Shown here: positions 1 through 7,307 of the stretch, in pieces
Layout: the number at the start of each line of letters is the position of its first letter
How positions within the stretch are numbered: the stretch's first letter is position 1
From: Peptococcaceae bacterium
Lineage (GTDB): Bacteria > Bacillota > Peptococcia > Peptococcales > Peptococcaceae
NCBI GenBank assembly: GCA_900759105.1
Contig: CAAETY010000040.1
Coordinates: forward strand, 1 to 64,000
DNA: 64,000 nt
Direction of reading: 5' to 3'
Program-made: the position numbers and the translations under genes
Notes under the pieces: generated by a model
What the model was told of the DNA's origin: nothing
The model's input: only the letters and a program-made list of their open reading frames with translations
Database searches by the model: none

Positions 1-49
1 CAGATTAACACAGGAGGTTTATTTCTTATACTAAAGTATTTTTTACCGA

Positions 50-72
50 CCCCCAGTTGAACTGGGGGTTTA
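50..72 (+). terminator. Terminator-like hairpin
   Basis: An 8-bp stem (CCCCCAGT/ACTGGGGG) closes on a 3-nt loop and is followed by a T-rich stretch. It probably ends a transcript from a gene left of the window. The first 50 bases hold no gene I can support. Confidence 0.55.
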
Positions 73-91
73 TTTACGCTAAAGCTCCAAT

Positions 92-127
92 AAAAGCCCG
101 AAAGGAATTTCCTTTCGGGCTTTTTTA
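92..127 (+). terminator. Strong intrinsic terminator
   Basis: A 14-bp stem (AAAAGCCCGAAAGG with its complement) and a 5-nt loop are followed by six T. It lies just after the hairpin at 50-68, so the upstream unit appears doubly terminated. The arms are A/T-symmetric at the base, so it could work in both directions. Confidence 0.85.
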
Positions 128-415
128 CGGATTTTAATTGGTTCCTGTTAATTTCATGAAACTCATAGACTTTGAGTTATATATACGTTAAAATATGCAA
201 TAAGAAGGGTGTTTCTTATTAAAGGTGTCAAGATAGTATTGTAATAAAATTCATTTTGGTGTATGAGGTTTTTGTGAATAGCGCTGGCAATCGTTCGTTC
301 TTTATGCTAAAATTGTACTGCTAAAGTATGGATTAGTATTATACTAGCAAGACACTTGATTGATTTGGTTGAGTGATCTGAAACTGTATGTGATTGCTAG
401 AATTGAGGTGTAAGT
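128..415. other. Intergenic region before the LysR gene, with two inverted repeats
   Basis: No gene seen in 288 bp. There are two perfect inverted repeats: AACTCA/TGAGTT at 160-178 (7-nt loop) and AATAAGAA/TTCTTATT at 199-220 (6-nt loop). A TATACT at 340-345 could be a -10 for the LysR gene but no good -35 stands at the right distance. LysR regulators usually autoregulate from such regions, so the repeats are possible operators; this is inference. Confidence 0.35.
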
Positions 416-1324
416 ATGAAAATAGAACAACTGGAGTTTTTAATTGAAGTTGTGAAAGCGGGTTCTATTAATGCTGCTAGCAAGAAGATTTTTATTTCTC
501 AACAAAGTTTGAATCAGTCCCTGAGAAACCTTGAGGACGAAATCGGCTTTGATGTGCTGAATCGTACAAAAAAAGGCGTTACTCTCACTGAACGTGGGCG
601 TGAAGTGTTCAGTGCAGCGCAGGCCATTGTGGCACGTTACGATCAAATGCTTCGTCAAATCTCTGAGCTGAAAGAAGATTCTACAGATGTAATCAGTGGG
701 AAGATGAACGTTCATGCGTCCCCAATGATTAGTGTATGCATTCTTCCTGTTGTGTATGTGGATTATAAGCATAGTTTCCCAAAAGTACAGTTGTATTGTC
801 AAGAACGCTATCAAGATGACATTATCAACGAAGTATCTCAAAACCCGGGCGATGTTGGTTTTGTTTTAGTAGCCAACACCTTGAAGCAATTTTTTGATAA
901 TGTTCCGGATAATGTTGAATTGTCACTTTTGAGTATGTATCCGATTTATATGGCAATGAGTCCTCGTCATCCGCTTGCAAGACAACATACTTTGTCATTG
1001 CAGTCTATCAAGGATTATCCATTGATTATTTATGAAGCAGGTGGCATTCAAGGGGAACATGCCCTTCAAAATGAAGTTGACATGCACATTTTGTTGAGTA
1101 CCAACAATACCAATATGACAAGAGAGCTTTTGAGTGAAGGTGATGCATTGATGTATTCATATCCACCATATGTTACCAGAAGTGCATTCCCGGATTGTGT
1201 TCATATTCCGCTTAATACAAAGAATATTGTATTTGAACTGTACATGGTGCATAATAAAGAAGCTAATCAGCAGCAACGTCGCCTGATTGATAGCTTTAGT
1301 TCCATATTTCAACAATATCTATAA
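416..1324 (+). CDS. LysR-family transcriptional regulator
   Basis: A 302-residue protein of normal LysR length. Residues 1-60 form the winged helix-turn-helix, with the family hallmark of an alanine-rich helix and a recognition helix (AASKKIFISQQSLNQSLRNL). Residues about 90-300 fit the periplasmic-binding-like effector domain. The ATG at 416 has a GAGGTG ribosome site 7 bases upstream. The gene stands alone between two terminators, and its effector and target cannot be read from the sequence. The nearest downstream gene, nadE, has its own promoter, so regulation of nadE is possible but unsupported. Confidence 0.9.
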   Translation: MKIEQLEFLIEVVKAGSINAASKKIFISQQSLNQSLRNLEDEIGFDVLNRTKKGVTLTERGREVFSAAQAIVARYDQMLRQISELKEDSTDVISGKMNVHASPMISVCILPVVYVDYKHSFPKVQLYCQERYQDDIINEVSQNPGDVGFVLVANTLKQFFDNVPDNVELSLLSMYPIYMAMSPRHPLARQHTLSLQSIKDYPLIIYEAGGIQGEHALQNEVDMHILLSTNNTNMTRELLSEGDALMYSYPPYVTRSAFPDCVHIPLNTKNIVFELYMVHNKEANQQQRRLIDSFSSIFQQYL

Positions 1325-1331
1325 TTGTTCA

Positions 1332-1360
1332 ATCGACCACTCCGGTGGCCGATTTTTTTT
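1332..1360 (+). terminator. Terminator of the LysR gene
   Basis: The stem ATCG(A)CCAC / GGTGG(C)CGAT with a TCC loop is followed by eight T. It separates the regulator from nadE. Confidence 0.8.
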
Positions 1361-1394
1361 GTATATGCAGTCTTATTTTAGGTTGTTCGTGGTG

Positions 1395-1424
1395 TTGACG
1401 TTTTAGAGCGCTTTGGTCTAAAAT
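1395..1424 (+). promoter_or_regulatory. nadE promoter with embedded inverted repeat
   Basis: TTGACG (1395-1400), an 18-base spacer and TAAAAT (1419-1424) form a sigma-A type promoter. Between and over the boxes lies a perfect 7-bp inverted repeat, TTTTAGA (1401-1407) and TCTAAAA (1417-1423), with 9 bases between the arms. This is where a repressor would block RNA polymerase. No regulator can be assigned. Confidence 0.6.
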
Positions 1425-1458
1425 AGGTGATAATGATTTAATTATGGGAGGTTGCATC

Positions 1459-2259
1459 ATGAAATTATCTGAAGAGCAACTTGACCAATTATTAGAGCGT
1501 TTGGTTCATTGGATGCAAGAACGCTTGCAGATGATTGGTGCAAAAAATGTTGTTGTAGGGATTTCCGGTGGTAAGGATAGCTCTGTTGTTGCTGCACTTT
1601 GTGTGAAAGCATACGGTAAAGAGCATGTATATGGTGTTTTAATGCCGGATGGTGAACAAAATGACATTGAATATGCACAAGGTTTGTGTGAAGCTTTGGA
1701 CATTAAGCATGAAACAATGAATATTGAGCATATTACACATGCTTTCTATGATTTGCTTGGTGAATGTTCATTCTATGATAACATCAGTCGTCAAACGACC
1801 TTGAATATGCCACCGCGTGTGCGCATGACCGTGCTGTATGCTGTTGCTCAAAGTTTAGATGCTGTGGTTATCAATACATCTAATTTATCAGAAGACTGGG
1901 TAGGTTATGCGACCATGTATGGTGATACAGCAGGTGCGTTCTCTCCATTGGCAATGCTTACTACGGATGAAGTGATTCAAGTAGGTAGAGCACTTGGATT
2001 AGAAGAACGTTTTATCATGAAACCGCCATCAGACGGATTAACAGGGAAAACAGACGAAGATGTGTTGGGCTTTACATATGATACCTTAAACGAGTACATC
2101 CGATGTGGAAAGGTTCCGGAAGACATTCGTCCATCTATTGATCGTTTACATCGAGTGAGCCGTTTTAAGTTCCAAGGTATTCCAATGTTTGATTCAGAAC
2201 TTCCAATTTTAGCGGATGATATCGCAGGCATTTATAAGCATAAGACTGAAAGGAATTAG
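1459..2259 (+). CDS. nadE: NH3-dependent NAD(+) synthetase
   Basis: Makes NAD from nicotinate adenine dinucleotide, ATP and ammonia in the cytosol, the last step of NAD biosynthesis. The 266-residue protein carries the N-type ATP pyrophosphatase loop SGGKDSS at residues 36-42, and later NTSNLSEDWVGYAT and the FSPLA segment typical of NadE. It lacks the extra glutaminase domain, so ammonia is the likely nitrogen donor. An ATG at 1444 is in frame, but the GGGAGG ribosome site (1446-1451) lies inside that extension, so 1459 is the real start. The next gene begins two bases after the stop. It links functionally to pncB at 38.2 kb. Confidence 0.95.
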   Translation: MKLSEEQLDQLLERLVHWMQERLQMIGAKNVVVGISGGKDSSVVAALCVKAYGKEHVYGVLMPDGEQNDIEYAQGLCEALDIKHETMNIEHITHAFYDLLGECSFYDNISRQTTLNMPPRVRMTVLYAVAQSLDAVVINTSNLSEDWVGYATMYGDTAGAFSPLAMLTTDEVIQVGRALGLEERFIMKPPSDGLTGKTDEDVLGFTYDTLNEYIRCGKVPEDIRPSIDRLHRVSRFKFQGIPMFDSELPILADDIAGIYKHKTERN

Positions 2260-2261
2260 TT

Positions 2262-2861
2262 ATGGCAAGAAAAAAATTCGAAGAAGGATTTAAGGAAAAT
2301 GCGATTGAATATTGCAAAATCCACTCCGATAAAACCATCAAAGCTTGCGCAGCGGAGCTTGGTATTGGCTATAGCACCTTAAGACGTTGGATTGCACAAA
2401 GTGAAGAACAAGCTGAAGCAGCTGGTGCGGAAGCCAATGATGTGACAATGGAAACTGCAACGGAAGAGAAAGAACCGGTAACAGTGGATACTCCGATAAT
2501 AGAAGAGAGTTCGAGTGAGGAAAACCAAAAAAACGTTGATAGCGAGTCTATAACTTGTGATATTTCGACTGATGAAAATATTATCGAAGAAAATGAGCCT
2601 ATTGAAAATGTGCAGGATGATGCATTTGCAGGTGAGGATTATGCTGTACAAGCGGACGCTTTACAAGAAGATTTCGATGATGAATTTGATTGGGTGAATA
2701 AGCGAGAACAGGTGAAAAACCAATTAGGTGATATTATCGAAAGCGCCGGGAACGGCGTGAGTGATGCAGTGCAATTAATTGGCTTGTATAAGAAACGTCA
2801 CGACCTTAAAAAAGTACAAAAGAAACTTCAAAAAGAAAAAGAAAAACGAATGAAGCAATAA
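2262..2861 (+). CDS. Transposase-type HTH protein with acidic linker and basic coiled-coil tail
   Basis: Function unknown. Residues 1-47 resemble the helix-turn-helix of IS3-type OrfA transposase proteins (KACAAELGIGYSTLRRWI). Residues about 50-145 are strongly acidic and low in complexity. Residues about 145-199 turn basic and helical, ending KKRHDLKKVQKKLQKEKEKR. No integrase OrfB, inverted repeat or target duplication lies nearby, and the gene is tightly coupled to nadE (2 bases), so it does not look like an active insertion sequence. A domesticated DNA-binding protein is my inference. An adhesion- or chromosome-associated structural role is equally open. Confidence 0.75.
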   Translation: MARKKFEEGFKENAIEYCKIHSDKTIKACAAELGIGYSTLRRWIAQSEEQAEAAGAEANDVTMETATEEKEPVTVDTPIIEESSSEENQKNVDSESITCDISTDENIIEENEPIENVQDDAFAGEDYAVQADALQEDFDDEFDWVNKREQVKNQLGDIIESAGNGVSDAVQLIGLYKKRHDLKKVQKKLQKEKEKRMKQ

Positions 2862-2904
2862 AGGTGGTACATTTGTTTTTGAGATTATATGAGGAAATTT
2901 AACA

Positions 2905-3114
2905 ATGAGCAAAAAGTGGAAAAATGTGCTTCTCGCACTGTTGATGATTGCTGTTGGATTTTGCTTTTTTGCAGCCTATACTTTTGGCGCGCATGGCATA
3001 ACAGGCATCATTGCAATGTGTTTTGTATTTGGTGGTGTAGCATTTTTTACCAAGGCGTTTACGCCAGATAAGAAGGCAGAATCGAGTCCATTATACAGAG
3101 CACCTAAGAAGTAG
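2905..3114 (+). CDS. Small two-helix membrane protein
   Basis: A 69-residue protein with a basic N-terminus (MSKKWKN), two hydrophobic segments at about residues 9-28 and 32-50, and a basic tail. It is probably an inner-membrane protein with both ends in the cytosol. Family not recognised. GAGGAAA at 2890 serves as ribosome site, 8 bases before the ATG. It is the last gene of the nadE unit, as a terminator follows. Confidence 0.7.
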   Translation: MSKKWKNVLLALLMIAVGFCFFAAYTFGAHGITGIIAMCFVFGGVAFFTKAFTPDKKAESSPLYRAPKK

Positions 3115-3122
3115 AATGACAA

Positions 3123-3153
3123 TCCGGGCACAGCAATGTGCTCGGTTTTTTTG
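3123..3153 (+). terminator. Terminator after the nadE unit
   Basis: Imperfect hairpin CCGGGCACA / TGTGCTCGG with a GCAA loop, followed by seven T. Confidence 0.75.
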
Positions 3154-3223
3154 TGCGATGAAATTACAATCTAAGTGTAAAAATAAATATGGTAAGCTTT
3201 TGCTAATTTTTTTCTATCATGTA

Positions 3224-3277
3224 TTGACAAGTGTGGTTAGCTGTTGTAAACTGTATAAGGGTTAGAAGTAACTAACT
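3224..3277 (+). promoter_or_regulatory. feo promoter with operator-like inverted repeats
   Basis: TTGACA (3224-3229), 17 bases and TAAACT (3247-3252) make the promoter. GGTTAG-AAGTAA-CTAACT at 3260-3277, just after the -10, is an inverted repeat with half-sites TTAG/CTAA spaced by 6. An imperfect copy GGTTAG-N6-TAAACT overlaps the -10 at 3235-3252. The same arrangement recurs perfectly before feoB (3879-3896). An iron-responsive repressor site is the natural inference. It is not a classical Fur box or DtxR box. Confidence 0.65.
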
Positions 3278-3316
3278 AATAACAATTATGAACTTTACCG
3301 GAAAGGATGAGGGACG

Positions 3317-3613
3317 ATGTCTAATATGGAAATGGGAATCGGAATGGCGCTGAGCCACCATGCAAATGAATCAAAAGTTAAAATGCAGGGGATGCGATTG
3401 CCTTTGAACCGTGCTGAAGCGAATGCTGAGTATGTGGTTGAAAAGGTCTCCGGTAAGGATGAAACAAAAAAACACTTGGCTGATTTAGGCTTTGTCACCG
3501 GTGAAAAAGTAAAAGTATCAAGTGCTCGTAATGGCAACATCATCGTTACTGTGAAGGGCGTAAAGATTGCTGTAGGTGACGATTTAGCAAAACGTATTAC
3601 GGTACGTGGTTAA
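3317..3613 (+). CDS. feoA: FeoA-family protein, first copy, with N-terminal extension
   Basis: FeoA proteins are small SH3-like cytosolic partners of the FeoB Fe(II) transporter. This 98-residue version has the FeoA core at about residues 28-98 (ADLGFVTGEKVKV, then NGNIIVTVKG and GDDLAKRI). In front is an unusual 25-residue leader that is rich in Met and His (MSNMEMGIGMALSHH). The ATG at 3317 follows GAGGGA. It is first of a co-directional run with a second feoA 17 bases on, then feoB. Confidence 0.88.
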   Translation: MSNMEMGIGMALSHHANESKVKMQGMRLPLNRAEANAEYVVEKVSGKDETKKHLADLGFVTGEKVKVSSARNGNIIVTVKGVKIAVGDDLAKRITVRG

Positions 3614-3630
3614 AAGAAGGGAGGCTTACC

Positions 3631-3858
3631 ATGGCAGAACGTCAATTAAAAGATTTATCTCCGGGCGAACAGGGAAAAGTGGTCCGAGTTGATGCCGAAG
3701 GTGCATTGAAACGTCGATTAATGGATATGGGATTAACCCGCGGGACAATGGTAACTTTTAGAAAAGTGGCACCGTTGGGAGATCCTATAGAGATTACCGT
3801 TCGTGGTTATGAACTATCTATCCGCAAAGACGAAGCAGCTCATATTTGGGTAAATTAA
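3631..3858 (+). CDS. feoA: FeoA-family protein, second copy
   Basis: A 75-residue FeoA of standard size, with the conserved core LKRRLMDMGLTRG and the ending PIEITVRGYELSIRKDEA. It is thought to bind or regulate FeoB on the cytosolic side. GGGAGG lies 7 bases before the ATG. Sequence similarity to the first copy is modest, so the pair is an old duplication rather than a recent one. The 67 bases to feoB hold an operator-like repeat. Confidence 0.93.
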   Translation: MAERQLKDLSPGEQGKVVRVDAEGALKRRLMDMGLTRGTMVTFRKVAPLGDPIEITVRGYELSIRKDEAAHIWVN

Positions 3859-3878
3859 AAAAGTTTTTCATGTGCTTG

Positions 3879-3896
3879 AGTTAGCTTTAACTAACT
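3879..3896. promoter_or_regulatory. Operator-like inverted repeat before feoB
   Basis: AGTTAG-CTTTAA-CTAACT is a perfect 6-bp inverted repeat with a 6-base spacer, matching the repeat at 3260-3277 in 11 of its 12 arm bases. It sits 30 bases before the feoB start and could give feoB separate control or act as a second binding site for the same repressor. Confidence 0.55.
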
Positions 3897-3925
3897 TGTG
3901 GAAATGGATAGGACTGGAGGGAATA

Positions 3926-5935
3926 ATGATTAATATTGCATTAGCTGGGAACCCTAACAGTGGGAAAACCAGTTTGTTTAACGAGTTAACCGGTTCGCGC
4001 CAACATGTTGGGAACTGGCCGGGCGTTACTGTTGAGAAAAAAGAGGGTCGATTAAAAGGCCATAATGATGTTGTAATTGTCGATTTACCGGGGATTTATT
4101 CATTGAGTCCGTATACTTTGGAAGAGGTAGTTAGCCGAGACTATATGATGAATGAACGCCCGGATGCCATTATTAATATTGTAGATGCGACCAACTTGGA
4201 ACGTAATTTGTATTTGACCACGCAACTGATGGAAACGCATATTCCGATGGTTATCGCCTTGAATATGATGGACTTGGTGGAAAAACGTGGCATTCATATT
4301 GATACCAAGACACTTTCTGCAAAATTTGGCGGGGTGCCGGTGGTAGAAATTTCTGCTTTGGAACGTAAGGGTATTGATGGACTCATCGATGCAGCGCTTC
4401 AAGCAGTGAAAAAGAAAAAAGCGCCAACACCGATTTCATTTGAAAATGCGGTTGAAGAAGTGCTTGCCGATATCAATAAGAGCATGCGCTTTGATATGGA
4501 TACAGCACGGTATTATGCGATTAAAATCTTTGAACGTGACGAACGTATTTATTCTGATGATGCATTCGTAGGCGATGGAAAGGCGAAGCTTGAAAAGAAG
4601 CTTCTAGCCCTCGAAGATGAATTGGATAACGACACCGAAACGTTGATTACCAACGGTCGATACGACTATATTGCAGAAGCGATGCCTAATGTGTTGAAAA
4701 AAACGCAACAAAAGGAAGAAGTATCGTTAACTGATAAAATTGATAGCATTGTAACAAACCGATGGTTAGCGTTGCCAATTTTTGTGGCAGTTATTTTTGC
4801 GGTATACTATGTATCAATCTCCACTATTGGGAGCTATACCATTGATTGGGTAGGTGCTTTCTTTGAATGGGTATCCGGAGGCGTTGAAACTTTCTTGACA
4901 AACATTGGCGCAGCGGATTTCTTGATTGACTTAATCATCAATGGGATTATTGCCGGCGTTGGTGCGGTTCTTGGTTTTGTGCCACAGCTCATGATTTTGT
5001 TCTTCTTCCTCTCATTCTTAGAAGGCTGCGGCTATATGAGTCGTGTTGCATTTATTATGGACCGTGCTTTTAGACGCTTTGGTCTTTCCGGTAAGAGTTT
5101 TATTCCATTTATTATTGGGACCGGTTGTGGGGTACCTGCCATTATGGCGACACGTACCATTGAAAATGAAAAAGACCGTCGCCTTACCATCATGACAACC
5201 ACCTTTATGCCTTGTGGGGCAAAATTACCGATTATTGCATTGTTTGTTGGGGCGTTGTTCCCAGATAAGCCTTGGATTGCGCCATCTTGCTACCTTATTG
5301 GCATCTTGGCAATTATCGTAAGTTGTATTATTCTTAAATTAACAAAAGCCTTCAAAGGCGATCCGGCACCATTTATTATTGAGCTTCCTGAATATCGTTT
5401 GCCAAAATTGAAAAATGTCTTGACGATGATGTGGGAAAAAGCAAAAGCCTTCATTATTAAAGCAGGGACCATTATTTTTGTATGCTCCGCTGTTATCTGG
5501 TTCATTAGTGGCTACAACTGGAGCCTTGAAGCAGTTGACGCCGAACATTCTATTTTGGCAGCTGTATCCGGTTTGATTGCACCAATTTTTGCACCGATTG
5601 GTCTTGGCAGTTGGCAAGCAACCGCCGGTACTATCAGTGGTTTGGTAGCAAAAGAAAACTTGGTTTCTGTTCTTGCGGTTATTTTCCACGCAACCGGCGA
5701 TGGTTCGGAAGCAGACCCAAGCTTGATTGGACAAATTCAATCCTTCTTTACACCGGCGTCCGGGATGAGCTACATGCTCTTTAACCTTCTCTGCGCCCCT
5801 TGCTTTGCAGCTATTGGCGCCATTAGACGTGAAATGATGAGCGCAAAATGGACGACATTTGCAGTGGCATATCAATGCCTGTTTGCTTATATTGTATCCT
5901 TAATTGTATATCAAGGGATGAATTTCTTTATGTAA
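3926..5935 (+). CDS. feoB: Ferrous iron transport GTPase-permease FeoB
   Basis: Imports Fe(II) across the cytoplasmic membrane. The 669-residue protein has an N-terminal G domain: G1 GNPNSGKT at residues 8-15, G3 DLPG at 53-56 and G4 NMMD at 113-116. A helical spacer follows, then from about residue 278 a polytopic membrane part with the conserved GTGCGVPAIMATRT and MPCGAKLPI segments. An in-frame ATG at 3872 lacks a ribosome site and would add 18 residues over the operator repeat. GGAGGG at 3916-3921 fixes the start at 3926. Anaerobes rely on this route because iron is ferrous without oxygen. Confidence 0.97.
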   Translation: MINIALAGNPNSGKTSLFNELTGSRQHVGNWPGVTVEKKEGRLKGHNDVVIVDLPGIYSLSPYTLEEVVSRDYMMNERPDAIINIVDATNLERNLYLTTQLMETHIPMVIALNMMDLVEKRGIHIDTKTLSAKFGGVPVVEISALERKGIDGLIDAALQAVKKKKAPTPISFENAVEEVLADINKSMRFDMDTARYYAIKIFERDERIYSDDAFVGDGKAKLEKKLLALEDELDNDTETLITNGRYDYIAEAMPNVLKKTQQKEEVSLTDKIDSIVTNRWLALPIFVAVIFAVYYVSISTIGSYTIDWVGAFFEWVSGGVETFLTNIGAADFLIDLIINGIIAGVGAVLGFVPQLMILFFFLSFLEGCGYMSRVAFIMDRAFRRFGLSGKSFIPFIIGTGCGVPAIMATRTIENEKDRRLTIMTTTFMPCGAKLPIIALFVGALFPDKPWIAPSCYLIGILAIIVSCIILKLTKAFKGDPAPFIIELPEYRLPKLKNVLTMMWEKAKAFIIKAGTIIFVCSAVIWFISGYNWSLEAVDAEHSILAAVSGLIAPIFAPIGLGSWQATAGTISGLVAKENLVSVLAVIFHATGDGSEADPSLIGQIQSFFTPASGMSYMLFNLLCAPCFAAIGAIRREMMSAKWTTFAVAYQCLFAYIVSLIVYQGMNFFM

Positions 5936-5960
5936 TTGGTCACTGACCACTGACCAATTA
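5933..5960 (+). other. Hairpin over the feoB stop codon
   Basis: TAATTGGTCA (5933-5942) and TGACCAATTA (5951-5960) form a perfect 10-bp inverted repeat with an 8-base loop; the feoB TAA is its first bases. No T-run follows, so it is not a standard terminator. It may stabilise the feoB 3' end or set the level of the downstream small gene. Confidence 0.6.
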
Positions 5961-5977
5961 GAAAGGAGTGAGGCTTT

Positions 5978-6163
5978 ATGCCAACACTTGGAACATTGGT
6001 CACTTTGTTGATTTTGATTCTCGCCCTGACAGTTGTTATTCGCTACATGGTGCGTCAGCATAAAAATGGTGCAAGTTGCGGTTGCAGTGGCTGTAAGGGA
6101 TGCTCCGGTGCATCCGGCGCGGGAAGCTGCGCCTGTCACGTGAGTCAAAAGTCAAAACTATAA
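5978..6163 (+). CDS. FeoB-associated Cys-rich membrane protein
   Basis: A 61-residue protein with one transmembrane helix (about residues 4-23), a basic stop, then a cysteine cluster SCGCSGCKGCSG and CAC further on. This architecture is that of the FeoB-associated Cys-rich family, which occurs after feoB in Firmicutes and may hand over or sense iron. AAAGGAG precedes the ATG. It ends the feo operon, as a strong terminator follows. Confidence 0.9.
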   Translation: MPTLGTLVTLLILILALTVVIRYMVRQHKNGASCGCSGCKGCSGASGAGSCACHVSQKSKL

Positions 6164-6183
6164 CAACCCTATCTATAATAGTT

Positions 6184-6223
6184 AAAGTCATCTGCTACGA
6201 CGCAAGTAGCAGATGACTTTTTT
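6184..6223 (+). terminator. Terminator of the feo operon
   Basis: A perfect 15-bp stem (AAAGTCATCTGCTAC and its complement, 6184-6198 / 6206-6220) with a 7-base loop runs into six T. Confidence 0.93.
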
Positions 6224-6291
6224 ATTGGTTTATGGTATATTAAACTAAATTAAGTTTATTTAAGCTATTAGAAATATTTGGAGGTGATACT

Positions 6292-7188
6292 ATGGCAGAG
6301 CTAACAACATTGAGTGCTAAATGTAAGCACAAACAGCAATTGGAACGGCGATTAGAAACTTTGGAAGCGGAAGAAAAAGTGACTCAACAGAGGATTCAAG
6401 ACAGCCAGGCACGTTGTCAAAAAGAAAATCTGGATATTAGAAAGTTTGAAGAAAACGATTTTAAGCAATTTTGGTTCAAACTTCGCGGACAGTACGAGCA
6501 GCGTGTACTCGAAAATAACGAACGAGCCACTGAAGCTATGCGCCAATTGAATGAAGCCAAAAGTCGCGCCTTTGATATTGCCAAGGAAATAACGAATGTT
6601 AAAGAAAAAATCGAAGCGCTTGCCGGTGTTGAAAATGCCTATAAGGAAGCGCTTGCATCGCATATTGAGCATTTGGATTATTCCGTTCACCGTGATGAAA
6701 TCATTCGCATGCAAGAAAAAATCTCCTATGACGATTATCAACTGTCCTTGCTAAAGGAAGGGCGAAGTGTTTGTGAATTGGCAGTCAGACGTGCTGAGCA
6801 GCTTTACGCATTAATGGAAGATATGGTGGCACTTGAAGCTGGGCCAGGGGATGCTGACGATCAAATACAATTCATTTCCGGTATTAGCGAGCTACGCGTT
6901 TTGTTGCATCAATTGGATCAATTGGTTGGCGATATCGATGCGTTGGAAACGGAAACCATGCAATTTTCTCAAAAATTATCCATTAATACCTTGGACTTAT
7001 TTTTTAATAAAGGCTCTGAGAAATTGCAATCGATAGCCAATGAAAGGGCGTTTCAAGAACTGACTATGGTTCGAAATAGTCTGGTTGACGGAGAAAATAA
7101 TATCATGCGCTTGTCAGCGGATATTGAAATCACAAAAGAAACGCATCGCGAACAACTGGAAACATTTATTAGAGAGACTATGGTTTAA
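6292..7188 (+). CDS. Coiled-coil protein of unknown function
   Basis: A 298-residue soluble protein predicted almost entirely as heptad-rich helix. There is no signal peptide, membrane segment or catalytic motif I recognise. Charged heptads run from residue 10 to about 165 (LERRLETLEAEEKVTQQRI at the front). A short glycine-proline break near residue 183 (EAGPGDADD) is followed by a second helical part. GGAGGTG stands 7 bases before the ATG at 6292. It lies between the feo terminator and the EF-G paralogue, which has its own promoter, so it is probably monocistronic. A structural or scaffold role is only a guess. Confidence 0.8.
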   Translation: MAELTTLSAKCKHKQQLERRLETLEAEEKVTQQRIQDSQARCQKENLDIRKFEENDFKQFWFKLRGQYEQRVLENNERATEAMRQLNEAKSRAFDIAKEITNVKEKIEALAGVENAYKEALASHIEHLDYSVHRDEIIRMQEKISYDDYQLSLLKEGRSVCELAVRRAEQLYALMEDMVALEAGPGDADDQIQFISGISELRVLLHQLDQLVGDIDALETETMQFSQKLSINTLDLFFNKGSEKLQSIANERAFQELTMVRNSLVDGENNIMRLSADIEITKETHREQLETFIRETMV

Positions 7189-7234
7189 TAATAATTAATA
7201 TTTCAGAAAATATGGAAAAATTGATACAAAACCA

Positions 7235-7263
7235 TTGTCAAATCATTCTGAACAATTTAATAT
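7235..7263 (+). promoter_or_regulatory. Promoter of the EF-G paralogue
   Basis: TTGTCA (7235-7240), 17 bases and TAATAT (7258-7263). The start codon is 45 bases downstream, after AAAGGAGG. Confidence 0.65.
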
Positions 7264-7307
7264 ATTGGTAAGAGAATTTTTGCTAGAAAGCAAAAGGAGG
7301 CAGAATT

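Noticed and set aside
2262..2861. Insertion sequence near nadE
   Set aside because: Only the OrfA-like helix-turn-helix is present, with no integrase, terminal repeats or target duplication.
3224..3277. Classical Fur or DtxR box at feo
   Set aside because: The half-sites TTAG/CTAA are spaced by 6 and do not fit either consensus; kept as a separate operator type.
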